The translations under genes and the position numbers were made by a program. A stretch of DNA of 64,000 nt, taken from NCBI GenBank assembly GCA_964508055.1, contig CAZDRI010000007.1:1-64000 (forward strand). The letters are read 5' to 3'. The notes under the pieces are model-generated. The model was not told the DNA's origin. It did no database searches and saw only the letters and a list, made by a program, of their open reading frames with translations. This document shows positions 45,748-53,603 of the stretch, piece after piece (the first letter of the stretch is position 1; every line of letters begins with the position of its first letter). Source of the stretch: CAZDRI01 sp964508055 (GTDB lineage Bacteria; Pseudomonadota; Gammaproteobacteria; PS1; Pseudothioglobaceae).

Positions 45748-46409
45748 ATGTATTTGCTACAACACTAAAAAGAGAAATAAAAATTGCACTTAGGATGCCT
45801 AGCAATATAATAAATCCTATATTGTTTTTTGCAATAGCTATATCTATATTTCCATTAGCAATTAGCCCAAAAGCTACAATTCTTATGCAAATAGCACCCG
45901 GAATAATCTGGGTTGCAGCAATCTTAGCAGTATTATTATCATTGCATACTATATTTTATTACGATTATGAAAATGGTGTTTTAGAGCAGATTGTCTTAAG
46001 TAAAAAGCCATTAGCACTTTTTGTGCTAGCTAAAATTAGTGCGCATTGGCTATTAACAGGACTACCTATAATTTTAATATCACCGCTATTAGCAAATTTT
46101 TTATTCTTAGATGATAAAAGTATCCAAATATTAATGCTTAGCCTTTTAGTTGGCACTCCTATTTTAAGTTTGATAGGGGCAGTGGGAGCAGCATTAATAG
46201 TTGGTATAAATAATTCAGGTATGCTTTTAACTTTGATTATTATACCTCTTTATGTGCCTATTTTAATTTTTGCAACAAGTGCAGTAAGTGAGGCTCAATC
46301 AGGTTTTAATATAAGTGGACACTTTTATTTTTTGTCTGCAATATTAGTTTTAAGTGCAACTTTAGCACCATTTATTAGTAGTTTATCTTTGAAAATTAGT
46401 TTAGAATAG
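45744..46409 (+). CDS. ccmB: Heme exporter permease CcmB
   Basis: CcmB is the membrane partner of CcmA, with 221 residues and six hydrophobic segments. It opens TTLKREIKIALRMPSNIINP, a CcmB hallmark, followed by FYDYENGVLEQIVLSKKPL and LLVGTPILSLIGAVGAALIVG. It overlaps ccmA by 4 bp. The usual followers ccmC-ccmH are not here; an unrelated membrane protein gene follows, so the ccm cluster is split in this genome. Confidence 0.92.
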   Translation: MNVFATTLKREIKIALRMPSNIINPILFFAIAISIFPLAISPKATILMQIAPGIIWVAAILAVLLSLHTIFYYDYENGVLEQIVLSKKPLALFVLAKISAHWLLTGLPIILISPLLANFLFLDDKSIQILMLSLLVGTPILSLIGAVGAALIVGINNSGMLLTLIIIPLYVPILIFATSAVSEAQSGFNISGHFYFLSAILVLSATLAPFISSLSLKISLE

Positions 46410-46435
46410 TAAGATTTGAATTTATGGAAGTAAAA

Positions 46436-47143
46436 ATGTCTCAAATAGAAAATGATACAAACCTACATAAAGAAAATGAAACTCCACTTAATGTAAATAA
46501 AATAAATGATAAAAAAACAAATGAATATATCCGTTTTTATAGCCACTCATTAATTTTTTATTTTTGGCCGATTTGGTTTTTTTGCCTTATTTTTTATGCA
46601 TTAATTAATTTAAATATCAATATCCCTTATATAACTTATGGTAATATTTTTACCCTAATATTATTTTTAACAATATTTATTACTACAATAAGCATAAGAG
46701 GACTATGGGCTATTTTATTTGCAACAGTTATTATTATTGCTTTTCTTTTATTAAAAAGTTATGACATGCTTGGTACAATATTTAGACTTTTAACTGAGAT
46801 AAATATAGAAATAAGCAATGAATTTTATTTAATATTTGGGATACCTCTTTTTATAATATGGCTACTAGCAGTATTTGTTTATGATAGAAGGAGATATGTA
46901 AGAGTTTATCCTCATATGATAGAAATAGTAAGAGAAATTGGTGAAGGTGCAAAAAGTTTTGAAGTTACAGGCATGACTTTTCAAAAGAAAAGAGACAATT
47001 TTGCTATGCATTGGTTGTTAGGCTTTGGCTCTGGTGATTTACTTATAACTACTGGAGTTGGTTCACAAAAAGAAATTTACATATTTAATGTTTTAAGGGT
47101 TGCAAATAAAATTAAGACTATGTATAAAACATTAAACAATTAA
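46436..47143 (+). CDS. Conserved membrane protein of unknown function
   Basis: The product has about 235 residues and I do not recognise the family. An acidic, polar N-terminus (first 30 residues) is followed by four hydrophobic segments (roughly residues 40-160). A soluble C-terminal domain contains YDRRRYVRVYPHMIEIVREI and GFGSGDLLITTGVG, which could be a small PH-like fold. Two starts are possible; 46436 has GGAAG five bases upstream, better than 46424. It lies between ccmB and the polyphosphate kinases on the same strand with short gaps, so it may be in either operon. Confidence 0.7.
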   Translation: MSQIENDTNLHKENETPLNVNKINDKKTNEYIRFYSHSLIFYFWPIWFFCLIFYALINLNINIPYITYGNIFTLILFLTIFITTISIRGLWAILFATVIIIAFLLLKSYDMLGTIFRLLTEINIEISNEFYLIFGIPLFIIWLLAVFVYDRRRYVRVYPHMIEIVREIGEGAKSFEVTGMTFQKKRDNFAMHWLLGFGSGDLLITTGVGSQKEIYIFNVLRVANKIKTMYKTLNN

Positions 47144-47163
47144 ACTTTATTTAAGAGGTAATT

Positions 47164-48021
47164 GTGGAAGAACAAACTATTAATACAATAACTAAAGAAG
47201 ATTTAAAGGTAAAAACTAAAGCAGAGTTAATTGAAAAACTTGAAACAAGAGGCTTTTCATGTAATAGTGCTATAAATAATGCTAATTATGAAAAAGAACT
47301 TTATTATCTACAAGTAGAGTTAAACAAACTTCAAAGTTGGATAAAGAAAAATAATAAAAGAGTTATTATTATCTGTGAAGGGCGTGATGCCTCAGGAAAA
47401 GGTGGGTTTATTCGCCGTTTTATGGAGCGTGTGAATCCAAGATTTGTCCGTTTAGTTGCCCTTAATAAGCCAACAGATGTAGAGAGAGGTCAGTGGTATT
47501 TTCAACGCTACATTAAAGAATTGGCAAATTCTGGAGAGATAGTATTATTTGATAGAAGTTGGTATAATCGTGCTGTAGTAGAACCTGTTATGGGGTTTTG
47601 CACTAAAAAGCAATATGAACAGCATATGTATCAAGTACCAGAGTTTGAGTATATGTTAACTGAAAGTGGGATTAACATTATTAAATTTTGGTTTTCAATA
47701 ACTAAAGAAGAGCAAAGCAAAAGATTTCATTCTAGGCTCACAACTGAACTTAAAAAATGGAAACTTAGTCCAGTAGACCGTGAATCGCAAAATATGTGGG
47801 ATATATATACTGAATATAAAGAAAATATGTTTAGTAGAACTCATACTGCATATTGCCCTTGGACAATTATAAAAACTAATAGAAAGAAAACTGCTAGGTT
47901 AGAAAGTATAAGACATATTCTATCTTTGTTTGATTATGATGGTAAAAATGAAAGCGAAATACAAATAATGCCTGACCCAAATGTTGCGCTACGCTATCAT
48001 CGTTCAATTTTTGTTGATTAA
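47164..48021 (+). CDS. ppk2: Polyphosphate kinase 2, first copy
   Basis: PPK2 enzymes move phosphate between polyphosphate and nucleotides. The GTG start at 47164 follows AAGAGG. Walker A is CEGRDASGKGGFIRRFMERV (residues 71-90), Walker B is VLFDRSWYNRAVVEPVMGFC, and the lid region is TELKKWKLSPVDRES. All catalytic residues I can place are kept. Length 285 fits a single-domain class I-like PPK2. Whether it prefers ADP, GDP or AMP cannot be read by eye. A second copy follows 11 bp downstream. Confidence 0.93.
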   Translation: MEEQTINTITKEDLKVKTKAELIEKLETRGFSCNSAINNANYEKELYYLQVELNKLQSWIKKNNKRVIIICEGRDASGKGGFIRRFMERVNPRFVRLVALNKPTDVERGQWYFQRYIKELANSGEIVLFDRSWYNRAVVEPVMGFCTKKQYEQHMYQVPEFEYMLTESGINIIKFWFSITKEEQSKRFHSRLTTELKKWKLSPVDRESQNMWDIYTEYKENMFSRTHTAYCPWTIIKTNRKKTARLESIRHILSLFDYDGKNESEIQIMPDPNVALRYHRSIFVD

Positions 48022-48032
48022 TTGGAAAAAAA

Positions 48033-48869
48033 ATGGCTGACAATAATACTATTTTAATAAACCGAATATCGCTACCAAAAAAATATATAAGTATAGATGA
48101 AATATCTGATAAGGATTTGAACATATTGAATTCAAAAAAAGGAATAAAGCATCTTATTAGAAAAAATAATATTAATATCAATACTATTAATGATGCTTTG
48201 CAACAAATTGACTATAGAAACAAGTTAACTCAACTGCAAATACAATTACTTAAAATGCAAAAACATATTATTAATAATAATAAAAGGTTAATAATTTTGT
48301 GTGAAGGTAGAGATTATGCAGGTAAAAATGGTGCAATTCGCAGCTTCATGGAGCATATGAATCCACGAAACTGTGAACTAGTTGCCCTGCCAAAACCGTC
48401 AGAAGATGATGAAAAAAGCTGGTATTTTCAACGCTATGTAGAAAAATTACCTAAATCAGCCAATATAACTTTTTTTGATAGGAGTTGGTATAACCGTGCT
48501 ATAGTTGAGCCAGTAAATGGATTTTGCACTGCAGAGCAATATGAGATATTTATGGAGGAGGTCGTTCAATTTGAAAATATGCTTTTATCTGATGGAGTAA
48601 TGCTAATTAAGTTTTATTTCTCTATAACTAAGAAAGAACAAGAGAAAAGATTAGCCTTTGTAAGAAAAGACCCGCTTCAGCATTGGAGGTTATCTCCAGT
48701 TGATGAGAGAGCTATTGAACTTTGGGATAAATACACACTTTATAAAGATGAAATGTTTAAAAGAACTTCTTTTAACAATAATCCATGGATTATTATTAAA
48801 TCAGATAATGAAATGGAAGCTAGGCTAAATAGCATAGAATACACTATATCAAAAATAGACTATGATTAA
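48033..48869 (+). CDS. Polyphosphate kinase 2, second copy (variant P-loop)
   Basis: A PPK2 paralogue of 278 residues, clearly related to the upstream copy but strongly diverged. Its Walker A reads CEGRDYAGKNGAIRSFMEHM (residues 90-109): the usual DA(A/S)GKGG is changed to DYAGKNG, replacing a conserved small residue with Tyr and a Gly with Asn. Walker B FDRSWYNRAIVEPVNGFC is intact, as are the lid arginines. The changes could alter nucleotide or chain-length preference. It overlaps the NUDIX gene by 8 bp. Confidence 0.88.
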   Translation: MADNNTILINRISLPKKYISIDEISDKDLNILNSKKGIKHLIRKNNININTINDALQQIDYRNKLTQLQIQLLKMQKHIINNNKRLIILCEGRDYAGKNGAIRSFMEHMNPRNCELVALPKPSEDDEKSWYFQRYVEKLPKSANITFFDRSWYNRAIVEPVNGFCTAEQYEIFMEEVVQFENMLLSDGVMLIKFYFSITKKEQEKRLAFVRKDPLQHWRLSPVDERAIELWDKYTLYKDEMFKRTSFNNNPWIIIKSDNEMEARLNSIEYTISKIDYD

Positions 48870-49293
48870 AAAAGTTCCTAAAATTTATACAGCAGGTGGA
48901 ATTGTAAACTGCAAAGGCAGAGTTTTAATGATATTTAAAAATGCTAAATGGAATTTTCCAAAAGGCAGAATAAAGAAAAATACTGAAAAAAAAGAAAATG
49001 CGCTTCGCGAAGTATGTGAGGAAACTAACTTAGATTTAAACAAACTAAAAATAGTTGAAAAATTACCTACCACTCATCATTTTAAAATTGAAAAAAATAA
49101 AAAGAAAATTATTAAAATTACCTATTGGTATGCTATGTCATATTCTGGCAGCTTAAATGATGTTAAACCGCAAATAAAAGAAGGTATTTATGGTTGTGTT
49201 TGGTTTGGCGAAGATGATTTATCATTTTTATCAAAAAATAATACCCACTACAGAGTGGCTTATCTTATAAACTTTTGGCTAAAAAGTAGATAG
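48862..49293 (+). CDS. NUDIX hydrolase
   Basis: A 143-residue NUDIX hydrolase overlapping the second ppk2. The NUDIX box is at about residues 33-55: GRIKKNTEKKENALREVCEE. The catalytic REVCEE core is intact, but the first conserved Glu is Thr with a Glu one place later, and the final Gly is Asn. The domain begins TAGGIVNCKGRVLMIFKNA, similar to enzymes acting on dinucleoside or inositol polyphosphates. Coupling to the PPK2 pair suggests a nucleotide-polyphosphate role; this is inference. Confidence 0.82.
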   Translation: MIKKVPKIYTAGGIVNCKGRVLMIFKNAKWNFPKGRIKKNTEKKENALREVCEETNLDLNKLKIVEKLPTTHHFKIEKNKKKIIKITYWYAMSYSGSLNDVKPQIKEGIYGCVWFGEDDLSFLSKNNTHYRVAYLINFWLKSR

Positions 49294-49809
49294 ATACACT
49301 AAAACAATTAACTAAAATACATAATTTAAAAAATATATTATATTTTTTACCTTTAAATTAAATATTATTGCAAAGGTGTAAAAGCATTAACTTATTTTTC
49401 TCAGTTTTAAATTGTAAGTTATTAACATAGCAGTGCAGTATGTTTTTTTGACTAAAAAAAACTTGACAAAATCTTAATATTAAGTTAAAACAAATTAAAA
49501 AATTTTAAAAAGATAAATTAGATGGTATTTAAAAAAATTAAAAAAATCTAGCTATTTTAAAGTTGTAAAAAAATTATAAAATCACTTGATTTTTAAGACA
49601 GTATCTGAACTTTACATAGTTTGTCATTCAATGAAAATTAATTTTTCATTACAAAAATATCTTACAGAGAGGAGTTCAAGCTACATGTGCAGGTTGTTAT
49701 GTAATCTAAAATTATGGTTGCAAAGTAGGTATAGCACATGAAGAACCTATATAACCATAGATGTAAGGTTAGGTATTTTTTAGATTTAATAATAAAAATT
49801 GGAGGAAAT
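49294..49809. other. Intergenic region with a promoter-like site, hairpin and possible cytochrome fossil
   Basis: The AT-rich spacer upstream of the flavocytochrome operon holds a good -35 TTGACA at 49463 with a weak -10 (TTAAAA or TAAAAC) 16-17 bp later. A hairpin AATGAAAA with TTTTCATT lies at 49630-49650. Near 49662-49702 a plus-strand frame reads LQRGVQATCAGCYVI and a stop; CAGCY resembles a heme motif with its histidine lost, and another frame gives NYGCKVGIAHEEP. This may be a dead small cytochrome, but the evidence is thin. Confidence 0.35.
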
Positions 49810-50403
49810 ATGAAAATTAAAATAATTACAGGCTTGTTAATTACAAATTTATTTGTTTTTAATGTATTTGCCGATAATCCAAGCACACTTATGCTGGTGG
49901 ATAGCTGTGCTGGTTGTCATGGAACTGATGGTTATAGTAAAGGACCAGCAGCACCAACAATAGCAGGACTTAACAAAGAATATTTACAAGAACAAATGCA
50001 AGCATTTAAAGATGATAGCATTACCAGCACAGTAATGGGTCGTATTGCTAAAGGATATTCAGATGAAGAAGTTTCCAGAATGGTTGATTATTTTGCTAAA
50101 AAAGCATATGAGTCCGCAAGACAATATACTGATTCTAAGAAAGTTGTCTTAGGTAGAAAATTACATAATAAATATTGTAAAAAATGTCATGAAGCCAACC
50201 CTTATGTTACTAATGAAAAAGATCAAGGTTATGCTGTTATTGTAGCAGGACAATGGGCACCTTATTTACAATATGTCCTTCGTGATTTTATTAATGAAAA
50301 ACGCAAAAACCCAGGAAAAATGAAAACTAGACTGAATAAAATGTACAAAAAATATGGTAATGATGGTGTAGAAGCTTTAGCACATTTTTATGGTAGCAGA
50401 TAA
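49810..50403 (+). CDS. fccA: Diheme c-type cytochrome, flavocytochrome c heme subunit
   Basis: The start at 49810 is fixed by GGAGG eight bases upstream; the longer frame from 49738 has no ribosome site and would spoil the signal peptide. The signal peptide ends FNVFADN (residue 20). Two heme-binding motifs, CAGCH (near residue 34) and CKKCH (near 126), make it a c4-like diheme protein of 197 residues. It passes electrons from the FccB flavoprotein encoded 22 bp downstream. As in sulfide dehydrogenases, each half forms one cytochrome domain. Confidence 0.88.
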   Translation: MKIKIITGLLITNLFVFNVFADNPSTLMLVDSCAGCHGTDGYSKGPAAPTIAGLNKEYLQEQMQAFKDDSITSTVMGRIAKGYSDEEVSRMVDYFAKKAYESARQYTDSKKVVLGRKLHNKYCKKCHEANPYVTNEKDQGYAVIVAGQWAPYLQYVLRDFINEKRKNPGKMKTRLNKMYKKYGNDGVEALAHFYGSR

Positions 50404-50425
50404 TAATTTTAAGGAGAATTGAGAT

Positions 50426-51727
50426 ATGAATAAATTTACGCGCAGAGATTTTATAAAAATTGGAAGTGCTGCTGGTGTTGTTGGTCTTACTAATACAAGT
50501 TTTTTTATTAGTAACGCAAATGCTGCAGGCGGTAAGGTTGTTATTATTGGTGGTGGCATAGGAGGTGCTACTGCTGCTAGATATATTAAAAAAGCAAACT
50601 CATCAATTGATGTTACTATTATAGAACCAAACAGATATTACTATACTTGTTTTATGAGCAATTGGGTTATTGCCGGTTTAAAAAACATGGATTTTATACG
50701 TCATGCGTATAATGGGCTAAAACACCTTGGAGTTAAAATGGTTTATGATAATGCAATAGGTATTGATGATAAATTTGTTAGAACATCAAATCATGACAGG
50801 ATTGCTTTTGACCGCTGTATTGTTGCACCTGGTATTGATTTTAAATGGGAAGCTATTGAAGGCTATGATGAGCGTGTTGCTAATTTAATTCCTCATGCTT
50901 GGAAAGCTGGAAAGCAAACTGAAATTTTACGGAATCAGATAGTTAGCATGCGTGATGGTGGAGTAGTTGCTGTTGTGCCACCAACTAACCCTTTTCGCTG
51001 TCCTCCTGGACCTTATGAAAGAGTGTCGCTTATTGCAAATTATCTTAAACATCACAAACCAAAATCAAAAGTTTTAGTGCTTGATCCAAAGGATAAGTTT
51101 TCTAAATTTGGATTGTTTACGGAAGGATGGAAAAAACATTATGGCTATGGCACTGATAATAGTCTGATTACTTGGATTAATGGTGCTGCAGGAGGTAATG
51201 TTGAATCAGTAGACCCTAAAACTAATACCTTATTTGCTACAGTGGAAGATTTTAAAGCTGATGTTATTAATATTATTCCACCACAAAAAGCAGGGAAAAT
51301 AGCATTTGCAGCTTCTTTAACCAAAGGTGATTGGTGTCCAGTAAACCACAAGACTTTTGAGTCAACTTTACGCAAAAATATCCATGTAATTGGTGATGCT
51401 AGTATAGCTTCTCCACTTCCTAAATCTGCTTATGCTGCAAGTTCTGAAGCTAAAGTATGTGCCTCAGCAGTTGTTGCTGCCTTACAAGGCAGAAATCCTG
51501 AGGAACCTTCTTATGTTAATACTTGTTATAGTCTTATAGCCCCAGATGATGGTATTTCAGTGGCTATGGTATATCGCTTAGGTGCGGATGGTAAAATTAT
51601 TAAAGTTAAAGGCTCTGGAGGACTTACTCCATCTGGCAAAAACAGTGATGCAGATATGAGACAAAGAGAAACAGCTTATGCTGAAAGTTGGTATAGAAAT
51701 ATAACTTCTGATAGCTTTAATGATTAA
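50426..51727 (+). CDS. fccB: Flavocytochrome c sulfide dehydrogenase, flavoprotein subunit
   Basis: FccB oxidises sulfide to sulfur or polysulfide in the periplasm. The twin-arginine signal is TRRDFIKIGSAAGVVGL, in keeping with folding of the flavin before export. The FAD fold is KVVIIGGGIGGATAARYI (residues 37-54). The redox-active cysteines of the family are present at Cys192 (FRCPPGPYERV) and Cys367 (NTCYSLIAPDDG). The C-terminal FCSD dimer domain is complete in this 433-residue protein. It is flanked by fccA and an octaheme cytochrome gene. Confidence 0.93.
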   Translation: MNKFTRRDFIKIGSAAGVVGLTNTSFFISNANAAGGKVVIIGGGIGGATAARYIKKANSSIDVTIIEPNRYYYTCFMSNWVIAGLKNMDFIRHAYNGLKHLGVKMVYDNAIGIDDKFVRTSNHDRIAFDRCIVAPGIDFKWEAIEGYDERVANLIPHAWKAGKQTEILRNQIVSMRDGGVVAVVPPTNPFRCPPGPYERVSLIANYLKHHKPKSKVLVLDPKDKFSKFGLFTEGWKKHYGYGTDNSLITWINGAAGGNVESVDPKTNTLFATVEDFKADVINIIPPQKAGKIAFAASLTKGDWCPVNHKTFESTLRKNIHVIGDASIASPLPKSAYAASSEAKVCASAVVAALQGRNPEEPSYVNTCYSLIAPDDGISVAMVYRLGADGKIIKVKGSGGLTPSGKNSDADMRQRETAYAESWYRNITSDSFND

Positions 51728-51827
51728 TAATTATTTTTTAAATTTTCATAAGTAAATAAAAAAAAGTAAAGTTAGTAAAATTTATGTGTTAAAATTAATA
51801 GAACAATTTTTTAAAAAAGGAGGTATT

Positions 51828-53285
51828 GTGAATAATATTAGTATAATTTTGATATTAAGCTTTTTAGGTTTCTTTTCTACCAGCTCTATTGCTGCAGTAG
51901 ATAAAGTTCCTGAAGCATTATCTGAAGAATCAAAAAAATGTATTGAATGTCATAAGAAAAACAATCCAGGCATTTATGAACAATGGGGAGCAAGCAAGCA
52001 TTTTACTGCTAATGTTGGTTGTTATGAATGTCATGCAGCAAAACCAGACGATAAAGATGCCTATGTCCACGGTGATAGAAAAGTTAAAAAATATGTTTCT
52101 ATCATAGTTTCACCTAAAGATTGTGCTAATTGTCATGCTAAAGAAGTTAAGCAAGTGCAAGATTCACATCATGCGAAGGGTGGAAGGATTATTGGTTCAT
52201 TAGATAATTTATTGGCAGAAGTTGTTGAAGGTAATAATAAAATGATTACTGAGGGTTTTCCAGGTGGAGTATCAGCTGCTGCTGTTAATGGTTGTTGGCA
52301 ATGTCATGGTTCTCAAGTAAAAGTTTTAGAAAATGGTATGTTAGACCCAGCCACATGGCCTAATACAGGTATTGGCAGATTAAACCCTGACGGTTCTGAA
52401 GGAGCCTGTTCAGCTTGTCATGCCAGACATGCTTTCTCAGTAGCTCAAGCACGTGACCCTGATACTTGTGGTAAATGCCACTTAGGACCTGATCATCCAC
52501 AAAAAGAGATATATGAAGAATCTAAGCATGGAATTCAATTCTTTGCTGCAAGACATGAAATGCCGTTAGATAAACCTAAATTTATTCCAGGTGAAGATTT
52601 TTATTCTGGTCCTACTTGCTCAACTTGTCATATGGGAGCTACAAGAGAACAACCTGTTACTCACGATGTTGGTATGCGTATTTCTTGGAATAACCGCCCT
52701 CCAGTATCAATTCGTCCAGAAAAATCTGACGCTAAAATGGGGTTACCTGGTGCTAATATTGACTGGGAAACACGACGTGATAATATGAAAGATGTGTGTT
52801 CAGCTTGTCATACTGAAAATTATGTAGATAATTTTTATAAGCAATATGATAGTTTAGTTCATTTATACAATGATAAATATGCCAAGCCAGGTATTAAGTT
52901 AATGAAAGCAGCTAAGCCATTATTAAGCCCAGTTAAGTTTTCTAATAAAATTGATTGGATATGGTTTGAAATTTGGCATCATGAAGGACGTAGAGCACGT
53001 CATGGCGCTTCTATGATGGCACCAGATTATACTCACTGGCATGGAACCTATGATCTTGCCAAACATTTTTATACGAAAATGTTGCCTGAACTTGAAAAGA
53101 TAGCTAAAGAAGGCAAAACTTCTGGTGACAGCGCTAAAATCAAAGCAGCAAAAGGATTACAAACTGCAATTGATGAAGTATTAAATAGTGGTGATCATAA
53201 GTGGTATCTTGGTAAGATGGATGCTGCTGAAAAAGCTAAACGCAAAAAAGCTGCAGAAGACTTTAAAAAGCGTCATGAAAACTAA
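51828..53285 (+). CDS. Octaheme c-type cytochrome, hydroxylamine oxidoreductase family
   Basis: The start is GTG at 51828, behind GGAGG; this gives a clean signal peptide (ending SIAAV, residue 24) and 485 residues. Eight CxxCH motifs begin at residues 38, 65, 99, 156, 194, 214, 264 and 324, the number and order of HAO-type octaheme proteins. The C-terminal RHGASMMAPDYTHWHGTYDL is HAO-like, and Tyr401 may correspond to the tyrosine that crosslinks the active-site heme in true HAO, but I could not align it. Substrates could be hydroxylamine, nitrite or sulfur compounds. It is 100 bp after fccB. Confidence 0.85.
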   Translation: MNNISIILILSFLGFFSTSSIAAVDKVPEALSEESKKCIECHKKNNPGIYEQWGASKHFTANVGCYECHAAKPDDKDAYVHGDRKVKKYVSIIVSPKDCANCHAKEVKQVQDSHHAKGGRIIGSLDNLLAEVVEGNNKMITEGFPGGVSAAAVNGCWQCHGSQVKVLENGMLDPATWPNTGIGRLNPDGSEGACSACHARHAFSVAQARDPDTCGKCHLGPDHPQKEIYEESKHGIQFFAARHEMPLDKPKFIPGEDFYSGPTCSTCHMGATREQPVTHDVGMRISWNNRPPVSIRPEKSDAKMGLPGANIDWETRRDNMKDVCSACHTENYVDNFYKQYDSLVHLYNDKYAKPGIKLMKAAKPLLSPVKFSNKIDWIWFEIWHHEGRRARHGASMMAPDYTHWHGTYDLAKHFYTKMLPELEKIAKEGKTSGDSAKIKAAKGLQTAIDEVLNSGDHKWYLGKMDAAEKAKRKKAAEDFKKRHEN

Positions 53286-53327
53286 GCTAACTTTTTAAAA
53301 AGAAGTATCTAGTTAACTAGTTAAATA

Positions 53328-53356
53328 AGGGAACGCTATAAGCGTTCCCTTTTTTT
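53328..53356 (+). terminator. Rho-independent terminator of the flavocytochrome operon
   Basis: A perfect 10-bp GC-rich stem, AGGGAACGCT (53328-53337) and AGCGTTCCCT (53341-53350), has a 3-base loop and a run of T. It is the strongest terminator in the window, 43 bp after the octaheme gene stop. Confidence 0.95.
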
Positions 53357-53603
53357 ATACCTCTTATAAAAAGATTATTATAAGAATCAGCTTTATTAAA
53401 TTTTCTATTCTAAAACATAATGATGTCTTTTAGTTTTATTATTAATTAATTACTTTGTAATATGTTTCTATGCTTATACCAAAAATATGTATTGGAAATA
53501 TACAATAATTTTGCAATGGTATTAATGTGATTATATAGCATTGTATTTTGTTAATATTAGGTATCATATTAGCTCTTATTTTCAAAATACGGGGGTAATT
53601 TAA
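53357..53603. other. Intergenic region upstream of ppsA
   Basis: AT-rich spacer without an ORF. Between about 53477 and 53525, TTATACCAAAAATATGTATT and the later TTTTGCAATGGTATTAA form a loose inverted repeat. The right half resembles the MITE end TTTTGCAATGGTCTTAA, so it may be a remnant of a related element. A GGGGG ribosome site lies at 53591 before ppsA. Confidence 0.4.

Noticed and set aside
53310..53321. 12-bp palindrome CTAGTTAACTAG
   Set aside because: Too short and AT-rich to call an operator; it is next to a strong terminator and not at a promoter.
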